NCBI GenBank assembly: GCA_020064725.1 | Contig: JAGTWJ010000017.1 | Coordinates: forward strand, 3,782,001-3,846,000 | Reading direction: 5' to 3' | Length of the DNA stretch: 64,000 bases | From: Drechslerella dactyloides | Taxonomy: Eukaryota; Ascomycota; Orbiliomycetes; Orbiliales; Orbiliaceae | In this document: piece by piece, positions 44,591 through 57,207 of the stretch | How positions within the stretch are numbered: the stretch's first letter is position 1 | Layout: each line of letters starts with the position of its first letter | Program-made: the position numbers and the translations under genes | The notes under the pieces: model-generated | What the model was told of the DNA's origin: nothing | Databases searched by the model: none | Seen by the model: only the letters and a program-made list of their open reading frames with translations

Positions 44591-47500
44591 CTTGAGAACA
44601 CCAAAAGCAGAGAGATTTGTATGTCGCTTCGGTCGTCAACGAAGGACGTGGAATGTATCGATGGGTCTAATGGTAATGTCGGTTGTAGTGGTGGATGTTT
44701 TCTAGAAAGTTGTTGGAGAAATGCCGAAGATATTAAGGGCGAGTGTCGGAACGTTCGAGTAGGCGATGGCTGTAGTCCAGCTGGGAGCTCTATCTATAAA
44801 TTCGAAAGATGGGTCCGAGAAATGATTGGTTTCCCGAGCGGAAGGCGCTGAAATTGAAGTGAAATATGCTGTGTCTTGGTGGGGGGCGATGTCGGCAGCG
44901 GAGATGGAAAGATTCCACAGAACGGTCGTTAGATCGCACTTGACGCAAGTCTCAGAGGTCCAGAAGAGGAAAGGGAACCCAAAAGAAGGGAAACCAGAAA
45001 ATTTTTCTGATGGTCCGACACCTAGGCTGCTGGAAACGAGAAAGGAATGTGGATGTGCCAAAGAAAAGCCACCGTTGAGCGTCGATGATGTCGGTTCTCG
45101 GAGGAGGTTGAGGCGATGTTGTGCTATTTTTTGGGGTGCAGGTCCAAGAACGTTTCTTCGGATAACAACACCGACGGCTAGCTGACGGACGGCGATGCTT
45201 GTTTGAGGGCGGAGCGCTGTGGAGAGTCGATAGCCCCGATGCAGGATGCGTCTGATTGGGGGACAGGCAATCTTTTAACCCGCCGGTGAGAGACAGGAGA
45301 AACGTCGAATGGACCGAACAGTGCAGCAGCCCTGGAGCTTGTCCTGCGATTCCCGGCACTGGAGTTCAGCAACGTGCGTACTTGACTTCAACAGATACTA
45401 AGCAAGTATGCGAAAATGCCCTGCAGCTTATTATATATATTCCTATCCGGGCAAAGGAGCGAGAAAACGCCCGATCCAAGGGGGTCAGGGAAAGAGACAG
45501 GGCAGGCTACGGAGCCGAAGGTGAAGTTGTTTCCCTACCTGACTACGGTGCGCAAGAGCCTGGGCTGCCGTTGTAGTAGCGCATGCAATCGACCGTCCTT
45601 ATTTATGATGAGCGAAGGCCTCGAGTCCGGGGCTTCGAGAATGTTACTCGAGTTGGAAGCAGGAATGTCGACGGGGAAAGCGGCCAATCCTGCTGAGCAG
45701 AGATTTGGCTGTGCGACAAGAGTCGAGCTGTGACAGTCCCCTGTCGGCGGCCACCAATGATCGGGAGCTGGGCCTCGTGCCCCAGCTTTTCTGGCAGTTT
45801 GGCAGATCCTTTCGGGGTGCCAATTGCCACGTTTTCCGAGCCCTTGCAAATTGCGTGTGTGAGAGAGGGAGGACCGGATGGAGTGTTTGCTGCGTGCGAA
45901 TGGCTCTGCGCGAGTCGTGTTTGTGTGCGATGGAAGATGCTGGATGGATGGATCGAAGAGCTCGTGGCTCGCTGCTCGATCGCGGGAGGGAGGACGAGAT
46001 GGCTGTGGTTCAATTTGGTGATGGCGATGCGGGCGGGATGGATATTAACGTGCGTGGGTTTTGTGCAGGCATGCACCCGACTCAGGGTGAGGTTTTACGT
46101 TTTGCGCGCAGCAGGCCGGCAAGCCCCCAATACTACGCACAATCCGCCGCGAGCACCAAGGACGACCAAGCAAGACAATTATATTCGGGGAAATCACAAG
46201 ATCTCACATCGCAGACGGGAAGTACGAAGTAGGCTCGAAGAAGTCCCTTTCACGAGTCGGTCCAAGCCATATGCCCCACCGCCATGAACCATCTCGTTTT
46301 TCCATTATCAATATTGTAGACTATGTACGGAGTACATTACATACAGGTACCGTACATGTGTACCCACACTCACATACATCTGCATTACCTCCACGCCTCC
46401 GTACATGTGCATTAGCTTACATACGGGAGGGCAACCTACGGCTGCTAACTCACTCGAGATCGCCCAGCTTCTCCCTCAGAGGTCCGACCTAGCCGGCCAC
46501 CGTCACCGAGTGGAGTTCGAGCTGGCTGGGCCAGGCTTAGCGACACCGCAATTGGGAAGAGCGTGGAGGCCAGCCTTAAAGCCCACAAAGCCCGGTGGAG
46601 TGCAAAAGGGGATATCAACATCGCCAAATGTGAAGAAGAACAGACGTCTGCAGCCGGGGCGGGAAGAAGGGGTTTGCACTCGGGAACCGAATCGAAACCG
46701 CTTGCACTGTAATCTGATTCCTCAGATATTACATACTCCTGCCAGCTGACAGGGCGCCTTCGCAAGAGTCAGATTAATCTTCAACGCGGAAACTCGCGTA
46801 GCAAAAATAGAACTCTCGGCTTGCGAATGGAGAATGGCACAAAGGCAATATCGTGGGAAGGTGAGCGGGTGGGTTTCATTGATACGGAGAAGGAATGCCC
46901 GTTGGCAGCCGGACATCATGCACACATGGCACCCCGGCAAGCGAAAGCTCCCTTTTTACGCCTGCGACACGAGTAATATTACGCCAATGCGATGATTTAA
47001 TGAAACTTGAACATTTTCGGCTTGACCCACTGAATTCGGAACTTGCCAAAATCTGCCCTCGAATGAACATGCAGTGGATACATATATGCGGACAGAACTT
47101 CTGATACGGACGAGTCTGCCTTTTGAGATCAATCCGCCGACACAGCCGGCAACTCGGGCAACTTCTCTACTAATTCGCAGAGTTCTGCAGATTTCGAAAT
47201 TCTGTTACCCGTCGCGCATTTATAAGTTTGACAGCTGACCGGCCTGGAAGCGAGAGGGTGTCGAGTTGTCCGAGCACCCTCCTAGGGTCCCACGGTCCCT
47301 CCCTGATCTCGAGACCTCCGAAATCTACGCTCTAGCTTTGCGTCGTGCCCCTCCAAGCCTGCACGCCTAAGCCCTCAAACAGAATTTTCTCTGCAGGCAG
47401 CGACCGAGCCAAATAGCGCACTGGAGAAGCATGCAGAATGAATAAAATTTGAACCGGGGACGCCAGCCCGTGCACGTTGGCAGCATGGAGCCCGGTCTAG

Positions 47501-50500
47501 ATTTCAAGACTAAGCGCAAGATCCCGCCAGAGCCCTAAAGACAACCTGCTCCTTTCGGATAAAGAACGTTCAGATCATATCCGAGATCACCGGCAGCCGG
47601 TCGGGTCTATAGACGGCAGTCACTGAAACGCGTTAGCTATCAAGCGTGGTGTTGGGAACATATTGCCTCCAGCCGGCCAAGGAGCTGAGGCATTGGGCGA
47701 ACCCACATGATCACGGACCTGTTACACAGACCCCTGCATGATCTGAGCCTGCTCGTTCGACACGAGTCTTGTCGCTTTAGCAAGTTTGCCGTCCAATTCA
47801 TGCATGCAGGCACGCGCAGACAGTGTAACAAGGTCGGACAACTTCTTCGATGAAGGAAATTCATTCAATCTCTCGAATATTCTCTCGATCGGTCAGCAGC
47901 CCGAGACCTGGATCATCCTTCGAGGAACAATGGCCTGGAATTGGACGAGCTCTCTTGATGTTGACATCGGCTAGTTCTCGATCGACGGATCGTGCCCAGC
48001 CCGCTATATATAGCACCTCGCTGGGATACGAATCGGACTAATTTCCCCTAAATCTCTAGTGCTCAACTTCAGCTTGTGAATCCTTACTCCTAGCTCTGGT
48101 TTAAGGTTCAATATTTGCTGATATCACAGTGGCAATATTGCAAGTTCACACGACGTCCGTCAGGTTTATGCGAAGACCCGAACAGCCACTTGGCATTGGT
48201 GGATCCAACATATCTGGCGACCCCGATCAGCACGAATTTAAACTTTGACTTGGAGATACTTGGATCGCATATGGACATCACATCACATCTCTCTCTAACA
48301 AGTCACTTAGCAAGAACGTCAATTGCAGACCTCGGATTATAATATCCGCTAGCAGATACATATCCCGTGGGTGTCTGCAATAAAACTCCCTTGAGCATGC
48401 CGTCTCTAGCTTGGCAGCATGCTGTTTGAACGCCACCAACATGCACCGTCGACCTCGCCCGCTGATTGAAAGCATGTTTCCCACGTGCGTCCATTCATGC
48501 ATCGACCTGCAGCAGGTAGCCTTTCTCCGGTGCAAGCAGGTGGGACTAGGGGACCCACCAAATGGGAGAGGAGAGTGGCCATGAACTAGGATTGTATGAA
48601 ACGCGGATCGAACCCTCCCTAGCCCCACCGTCGCCCAAGCCCGCTCGTTCTTCAGTTCGAAACTGTGGGAGAAGGCGAAAATGAACGCGAACGCGAACGG
48701 CAGACGTCGGTTGGCCAATGCATCTCTCACACCCTCTTTCAACCCGTCTATTCAGGTAATATCTGCAGCCACATCGGAGCTGACGACCTGCACGTTACAC
48801 GTTGGCCGTCTGTGACCAACTTCATCTGCGAGATCCGCTAAGTCTCCGAACATGACAAAGGACAAATTCGCATAAGACAAAAAAAAAAAAATTTCGTGCG
48901 AGGACGTTTCGATCGACGCTCCAATCGCTCTACGGGATGGGAATCGATCCAATCTTCCGCATCCTCGCTGGTTAGACCTTGAACATGTTTGCCTGCCTTC
49001 AGGATCCCGGCATCTGCAAACGGCTTCATCTTCGTCTCGCGCGGACCAACTGTACCGAGGTGACCATGTGGCCTAGCGCACCACACCAATCCATCCCACA
49101 TTCCGCATTTAATCTTCTACTCACAAAGCCCTCGTCTTGAATATATGGGATGATGCAAGAGCCGGAATACTTGGCACAGTCTTGCGAAGGAGGATATCCC
49201 CTCGACGGCATAGTGCCGGACGGCCCATGCCACCTTATCGCAGCACGCTCCCTATGACGGCCGTAAGCTTATCTGGGTTTAGGACTGAACGGCTATAATT
49301 GCATTGAGCGTTCCCTGTGGATTCACAAGCAGGGTTCTCCCATGAAGACGCTCAAATTGCACATTGGCCAACAATAGGTGACTCCTCGACGCCGTCCAGT
49401 CTTCTCATGCATTCATTACGTGGGCTATTATGCTATGACTTAGTCAAAATTGCTGCAGACTGTGAGACGCACGCACGTGTTGGAAGCCTCGGTCATCCCG
49501 TGGCCAAGGATCCTAAGACGAAAGAGCGAGGAGGTCGTGAAATGAACCCCTTCGGATTGCTTCCGTCGCAGCGCCCCGCCAAAGATCGACAGCTGTGCCG
49601 CGTAACAGTCAGGCTTCTTCGAACATCCCAGAGCGAACGTGACCTTCCAGACAGTCTGCTAGCCGACGCGAGCTCCACGCGCGAGAGAGAAATGTTCTAT
49701 TCAGTCCGTTGGAATTGCGACCCGATCCAGCGGTTCTACTAAATGTTGGATGATTGCTTATTATCCCGAGCATCCCTGGATCAGTTTGCCAAAGTGAAGA
49801 TTGGCCACGGGAGCAAGCTAACGAGCTGAGAACGTGGTAAAATTTGACTAATTTGAAAACTAACCACAGGGAAACACATTTCTACCCGAGCAGCCCTTGT
49901 TGGAACCAAACATCGAGAAGCTGTAAGATTCCATCTACTCCGTACATAAGAAGTATCTAGTAGCCGCTCTTGACTGCCAGAACCCTAAGACCTGGCACAC
50001 ATGTTTTCTCTAAACACGCCTTGCTCGATTCCCGGAATTGCCAGTCTCGCGTAGAGGAAGTTTGCAGCAAAGATGTCGCTTCCCTTATGGATCTTACAGC
50101 CGCACAGCCCCTATGCTCCAGTGATTTTCGTCAGCATGATTATGGTTTCTTGCAGCTTCCACCTCTCATATCCTTTCAGACAGATGCACCCGGCTCTCAA
50201 TATACCTCGTCGTCAAAATAGTACTGGCCAATCGCATGTGTGCTAGTTTGAGTGCAGTGAAATTCGAGGTCGACTTGGATATCAGCTCGAGGGTGGCTGG
50301 GCACCAGTGCAGATCCGGCGATTGTAAACCATAATGACATAGACAAATTAAAGCTTGTAAAAGTTTTCTGGGATTTCTGGACGCAGCAAGGTATCGCAAG
50401 CTAGAATCCCGGGCCAGATACATGCTGTATGCCAAATACGGCGTCGGTTAAGATGGATTCAATACATTGAGTTAAAAGCATACCTATTTTCTGCCAATAC

Positions 50501-52819
50501 TGGCAGCTGGCTGACATCGCTGCGAGACCAGGCTGACAGCTAGATGCACATTACCAAAACTATCAATAGCTGCAGCGCTAGGTTTAAACCGTTAACATCG
50601 AGCTCTTTTATTGGTGAAGTCCCACCCCGTATACGTCCCGTCCACGAATTGTTTGGCAGTCATACGGCGATAAATTTCTGCGAGAGTAGACTTTATAAGT
50701 CTTCTGACAAGCATATATTTTGCTTTTCCAATCTTTGAGGCCCTACCGTGAGATTATGTGTGGCTCGGATCAACTTAATAAGTTATACTATATACCGTTG
50801 GCAGTTTCTCATATATCTAGTATGAGAATCTGGTAAAATAGGTGCCAATGAGTTGTTCACACCGTCGTAGTTCATAGAATCATTCGAGAGCTATCTATAT
50901 AAACCACTGCATATATGCTGTCACCGAACTAGGGTATAAACATGTGGGCAACATGTGCTAGACATCTTAATAAATAAATATAGACGCACATACGCCCATA
51001 CTTCGCCGTTGCCTGGGGTGGAAGTGCTTGTTGATGCTTGTAGACTAATGTTTGTATGTATAAATTTGCACAGAATTGTGACAAAAGATAAAACTGCCAG
51101 TGATCAACCGATAATAATATTGTCATGATCATAATGCAAGATACATCGGAGACACAGTTGCGGTTCCGATCAGCTTGACAAGCATTATGGGCAAAATACG
51201 CAGCATTAAAGAAACTCTGATGCAACTTGGATTTTTATCAGCTCTGTCTCTATGGCTGACTTCTACCCTTCATCTTTTTCCAGGTGGCTGCCGTTTGCAA
51301 CTCGGAAGGTAGAAGAACATCGTAAGAATGACAGGTACTGGAGCATAGACTTTTTGCATTTTGCTTTTGACACAGTCGTCGCAACGGTGACGAAGTGACC
51401 CCAACGATAGTTGATCATGAAACGCTCACAGAGCTTCCTGGTAAATCAATTACGATAATACTTTTCTTCTGCAGATCTGTATATATATAACGCGAGTTGA
51501 ATAAACTCATAGAGGCCAGCATGAAACATATTGGAACAAGTCTGGTCATGAGATCATCACTTCAGTGGAGATCGCTGGAATTTCCCCCCATGCAGCTGCT
51601 ACATATCCCCGAACATGGAGGTGGACGAGTGTTCGATGCTTTCATCATATCTGATCTTGAATTATAAGCGCTAGCTCATAAAGATTCGGCATCTGTGTCA
51701 CCGAGTACCGTAGGTAACTATATTTCGACCTAAGGCAATGCGAAAATGCATCGAGCAGCTTAGCTAACTCTCGCAGTAAAGTTAACTTGTTCACATACAG
51801 TGATGCAGCATCCAGTCAGGATTGAGGCTGATGAGTTTATATCTGCATTGTTTATCATACCATTCGCCGTCCGTGTCAAGCTACAGTGAAGAACTGAAGT
51901 TCTCATCGATGACCAGCCGTGCCCCGTTAAATGTACCCCGAGACTAGGAAGATGTAGTATATAGTGGATCACGATTTCTGATGTAGAGCATGATGGAGGC
52001 CTGTGAATTATACGCAAAAAAGCTAATCTGATCTGCCGCAAGTGACATATATATATGAGATAAGTGCCTGTGGAACCGGCGGTGCTCGCAGCATTCATAG
52101 GAGTATGGTAGCATCATGTATTAAATATCAGATCTGGGAACTTTGATAGTGGTTCCTAGTGGATTTTCCTAACTAATTTCCATTGGCGGGGTCTGAGCGA
52201 TCCTTAGGGTCGGGCTACAGACCTAGAACGTCGTTCCCTAAAGTTTGGCCTGTTTGGATACGTATACGTATATAGATACGGCTGGAATTTTGATCATTCA
52301 GAGGTATCGGTGACTTTTGAATTTTCTGTTTGTAGATAACAACATCTGCTGCCAACGTTCCAGTATAATATGCGGATGGACGAGGAATCTAGTCGTCAAT
52401 TGTCAGTATCAGAATGAGCCTGGCGATTTTCTCCTGGTGTATATATATATATATATTGGTTTTTCGACAGGTCTTCATTGTCGATAGTCAATATTTTTCC
52501 TTCAGGCCGATGAACGGCTTTTAAATAAGGCTTGTGTGTCTAATCGTAATATGTTGATCCATTTTGCGAATTCGACGGACCTTCTTAACAGTATAATATT
52601 ATGATTTGATAATATCATAAGATTTTCTTTTATGCTGCTAGATCAGCGGCATCGTTTCGCCGGCGTCCGGAGAGGTCGCGGAGTCACTGGCTTCCATAGA
52701 TCGTATTCCTTACGGACCAGCACCATTTCGTAGAGTCAGGTGGAGGGTGGCTGTGACAATGAAATATGGGATTTTCTAATTTTCGAGCCAAAATGGTATC
52801 ATCGATATCATAAGCAAGT
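44591..52819. other. Gene desert, left part
   Basis: About 8 kb without a supportable gene. Frames up to 175 codons (45705-46232 on +, 45603-46076 on -) overlap antisense and lack recognisable motifs. From about 49.7 kb the sequence becomes AT-rich with many TATA runs, such as the TA repeat at 52440-52456. A 22-base sequence at 47791-47812 recurs at 57938-57959. No LTRs or terminal inverted repeats could be recognised by eye. Confidence 0.5.
52440..52456. repeat. (TA)n microsatellite
   Basis: Eight TA units in the AT-rich desert. Confidence 0.9.
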
Positions 52820-53098
52820 ACTTACCACTCCTTCAGCCTTGCAAAAGTCGATCATTGTCGAATTAACGAACTCGTCACCGCTGTCGACGTGCAGCTCCTC
52901 TTTTGTTTTTGATTTCAACAGGAATACCTTTGTGAAACGGGAGAAGTTGTCGGTGAATGCAACATAAGACCGGAAGCCGCCGGGCGCCTCGCCGTTGAGG
53001 GGGCCGCATATATCCGCCTAGGTAATCATAGTATGGAGCCGGTATGTGAATTTTGTCTCCCTGGCAGTTAACGACGCGGAGAAGGAGCATATGTCAGA
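52820..53098 (-). mobile_element. Ty1/copia integrase relic
   Basis: The minus strand reads SDICSFSASLTARETKF, then after an in-frame TAG ADICGPLNGEAPGGFRSY, VAFTDNFSRFTKVFLLKS and HVDSGDEFVNSTMIDFCKAEG. These are the end of the zinc-binding pre-integrase region and the start of a copia integrase core with its first catalytic Asp. About 35-40 residues expected between KTKEEL and HVDSGDEF are deleted. Nothing else of the element is readable and no LTRs were seen. The stop before ADICGP fits CAG to TAG, as repeat-induced point mutation would produce. Confidence 0.78.
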
Positions 53099-55025
53099 CA
53101 TTCGTATGTGTCAGAATATCGTCATTAAGTCCATCCTAGTTGCGATCATTGCGATTTTAGGTGGGTGGATGATATTTTGCGATCCCGCGAAGTAGCCATG
53201 AGACCAGGCGAAAGGCCGGTTGTAAGGTACAGACGTGAAGTTTCATGGTGCATGCAGTGGTCCGCAGGGTGAAAACAAAGCTGTATTTGCATGCTCTCGC
53301 ATCCTCATAATTAGCTGGAATGCTCTTTTTATTTCATGAGGCTCTCCCTCCTGCACATTTGTCAGTATGTTTGGAAGTCGCATTATAACCCAAGTATATA
53401 TAACGAAATGGTATGCACGGCACATACGTTGTGTCCCGCCGTGAATGCATTTAGTCGTATACCCGATTCGTAGATGGCAATCTATAGCATTCTATCTCAT
53501 CGACCATTAAGAGTATCTCGTGGTACATTAGCAGTTTCTCGACCCATCGATGCATCTAGGTACGTGAATCTTACGGGTGGCTTGGAAGGAGAAGGGGAGG
53601 ACATAGGATGACAGTAGTCTTGGGGCGGATGGGTAGCATCGACGGCGACGGTATTTGTCGCTAGATCTGCCGAAAAGTTATATATTTTTAGGGCGGAGTA
53701 TAAGCCGATTAGGACAGTGGTATGTAAGTAACATAGGACACGCATTCTGACGCTCTTAGAGGTTATCGAAAATATTAAATCCTGCATGGAGGTGTAGGGT
53801 AAGGCCATGGCAGTCGCCGTTAAAATCTTATGGAACATCCTTTCTTTCGAGTTACCTCAAGGCCATGCATGTGGACTTGGTGTATGGCGTATTGTAAGCA
53901 AGTGTTCATGTGATGTATTTCGCAGAGTAACTGTCATATTTTCAATATATATATATACCATATAGCCATGCGTAGGTAATAGGGTGATAGTTTGGATGTC
54001 TGTTTCGTTGTGAGATGGAGAGAAGATGGTTACGCGGCAAATTGTAGACTATACATAGTCAGAAACAGTATGGCGTGGAAAGGGACTGGAGAAGGGAATG
54101 GAGTGGAAGGAGGTGGAAGACACTCAAGGACACGGGAAGAAGTTGGAAGATATGCATTAGAAGACAAAAATGAAGCTAGCTGCTTGTGCGGCTAAATATT
54201 TTGGTAACAACGTAGGCTTGAAGTCAGGCAGTGTAAGTAACAATCATATGCCAGTCTAGGTATCAACTGGTTTGTCTCGTGGTTTAGAAGCATCTCGTAT
54301 GCATACACCTATCTTGTTGCTAATATACCGCTCACATACGTATTATTTTGCTCAGCTCTGGGAATGGAGGTACGATATAGCTAGCTATACGTACAAAAGA
54401 CCAGGGCTCAGCTGTCGACCAGGTATTTTCTGTCTGTATAGCTCTTGCAGTAGTTGTAGGCGTGTCAGCTCATCACGATATTGGACGTTTGGCTGTCTCT
54501 CTAGCCTAACGATTCACAAAATGATTAACTGGGATGATATGGATTGGTAGACTCAGGGCGTGAAAGATACAATTTTTAGTGCATATTCCCAAAGATTTTG
54601 TTGCTATACCCAAACAATATAGGGGTTCTGTGGGAGGGACTACGCGGTTCCTGGTGAGGCTTCAATTCATCGTCGAGCGACTCTATTGATTAAATATATA
54701 TCGGCGCTCTGCTATGCTAGTATATACAACGAAAGGATAGATCTAACCCGCTCTCGACGCCAATAATCCGCCCATCCAACATTAAATGCAACCGCAAAGC
54801 GTGATACAAACGAAAGAAAGCTTTCAATCTTAAAATCATAAGAAAGAAGCGGTATATATATCCACGAAGCAAGGGGTCTAAACTGACGCCACATAACCGC
54901 AAAGAAACTTGCATACAGACATCAGGACTTTTTGTTATATAAAAAGGAAAAAAATATTGGGAAAAAATTGCGAAAGGAAGTGTTCCCGGTAGATACGATC
55001 AAGTATACCGAGTACTAAAGGCTGC
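53099..55025. other. Gene desert, right part
   Basis: AT-rich sequence continuing from the copia relic. It may contain more decayed element sequence, but no frame can be assigned. The last 300 bases are the permease 3' region. Confidence 0.5.
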
Positions 55026-57207
55026 CTAAGCCTGGTGCGCATGCGCCGCAGCAACAGGCTTATTCCGATCATCCAGCGACGACAGATCGCCGAGGCTGCC
55101 GAACGACGGTGTTCGTGGCAGCTGCGTGGTCATCACCACCGCCGAGTTATCATCCTCGTTCACAGGGATGGACACGAACGGGATATAAGTCAGCGCGCGC
55201 CGCCACCATGGCAGCTTGCGGTACTGGTGGATGTACGCCGTCTCATTGGGGTCTTCCTTCGGCAGGTCCGTGTGCAGGTCGACGGCGTGCGGTCGGACGA
55301 AGCGCGCCTTGTTGCGCCGCAGGATAATGAATCCGGTGACGAGGATGAACCAGGCCGGGATCGGGGTCGCGCTGTTGAAGAATGTCTTCGCGGTGGCGTT
55401 TCCGTGCAGCGGCGCAATGGCAATATAGATTTGTCCTCCAAGCTGTTCGGTGAAAGTGAGAGGTTAGCAACGCACATTCTACAACAAGGGGCGTCGGCGA
55501 CACGCCGGACCAACTCCGACGCGCATGCGACTGGGGATAAGAAAAGCGAGAGTGGTTTTGTGAACTTACCAAGAACCACAGGATGAGACTGCCAATCGCA
55601 TCCTTTGGCAGATGCCACCGCATGGTGTACAAGAACGGAGTCTGAGTGTCAGGGTTGCCCTGGACGGACACCGCGCGACGGTACATCAAGTGTGCGAAGA
55701 GAATGGACAGCCAGACGATGAAGAACACCATACCCGTGTTCGACGCCAGCCACTCGAACGCCTCGCTGGAGAACGCGGAGGCCATGACGACCACGACACC
55801 GCAGCAGAACGAGAAATAGATCGCGCGGGCAGGCTTGCCCTGCGCGTTCTTCACGGCGAAGAATTTAGGCGCATTGTTGTCCTCAGCCATGACGGAGAGC
55901 ATCTGCCCGCAGACGTACATGCAGCAGTTGGCGACGGAAAGCACAGACAACGTGATGGTGATGTTGAAGATGTGAGCCAGCGCCGGGTAGCCGTAGATCT
56001 CGAGCGAGTAGACGAAGGGGGAGAGAAGGACATCCTCCCTCTGGAGCACCGGGTCCTTAGACGACAGAAGGAGCGTAAGGCAGAAGAGCGAGCAGATGTA
56101 GAAGAGACCCATGCGGAAACGGTAAGTGTTCAACGTCCGCGGGATCGAGAACCGGGGCTTGTGCACATCGCCGGACGCGACAGCGCCGATTTCGACACCA
56201 CCGTTCGAGAAAGCGGCCAAGACGGCTGCGTTGACGAGACCCTTGATACCCATATTGAACGGGCCGGGGTTCTGGTAATACTGTCCGAAGGAGGGCGTCT
56301 CGTGGCGGTCACCTTTCTTGAACCCGCACAACATGAAGATGGTCCAGATGATGAACGAGAATACTGATATCACACGGAAGCTGCCGATGACGAACTCGAC
56401 TTCGGCGAAAATGTGTGGTGGTGAAGCGTGGATACATAAGATAATGAATAGGAACACAAGTGCCACCGCCCAAAACGGGACTGTGGGCAGCCAGTACCGT
56501 ACTGTGTATGCGATAGCATTGGACTCAGCACCAAAGGTGAACATGTCTACGGAAGAGATCGTTAGCACATCATAATCACCAACAGAATATACATATATCG
56601 TCGGTGATATGCAACTTACATGCGCAGAAGTAGATGTATCCGAGAGCGAAACCGTGGGCGGGGTGGATGAAGCGTGCGGCGTATCTGATAAAGCTGCCCG
56701 AAACCGGGTACCTCATCGACATTTCACACATCGTGCCTGTTGCGTGGAATTCTTAGTCAGTATATAAGCTCCACGTAGGGAAAGAGCATAGCTGTACTTA
56801 CACGAAACGAAATAAAGCGTAATCGTCATGAGCAAGTTGTTTATCAGCAGCGATGCAGGGCCACCGATAGCAAGCTGCCGACCTGAGGTCACGAACAGAC
56901 CCATACCGATACCAGACGTCAAGTTGAGCATCTGATGATGCCGAAAGTTGAACGGCTTGGACTTCTTGGCCTCGGCCGGCGCATCGCCGCCCTTCGCGCC
57001 CATGCCCAGGAAGGTCGGCATGCATTTCCGCCAGCGTGGGACGTCGTCCACATGCTCAGCTGTAGTACCGATGACGTTCGAGTGCGAGGAGTGAAGGTCA
57101 CTCCAGTCTCCAGCTTTGAGGGTCTCTCCCTCACGATGTGGGAATGTGAAGCCGGTCATATCATTGGTCTCGCGGCCGCTTGCGACTGCGTCCTTTTCAG
57201 TAGCCAT
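55026..57207 (-). CDS. Amino-acid permease, APC superfamily (YAT type)
   Basis: Four exons on the minus strand (57207-56802, 56736-56620, 56546-55570, 55442-55026) encode 638 residues. It is a plasma-membrane importer of amino acids with about 12 helices. The N-terminal 90 residues are hydrophilic. Helix 1 carries GMGLFVTSGRQLAIGGPAS, the usual substrate-binding turn, though the common GxGLFVGSG has Thr in place of Gly here. CEMSMRYPVSGSF and, in the middle, FSNGGVEIGAVASGD are family motifs. The C-terminal 80 residues are cytoplasmic and include PVNEDDNSAVV. Introns are 65, 73 and 127 bases; all junctions fall in or near membrane segments and restore them. Substrate cannot be told. A TATATAG at 57376-57382 on the opposite strand sense could serve as promoter. 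Confidence 0.9.

Noticed and set aside
45603..46232. Overlapping frames of 157 (-) and 175/185 (+) codons
   Set aside because: Neither has recognisable motifs or plausible splice partners, and they overlap each other. Treated as chance.
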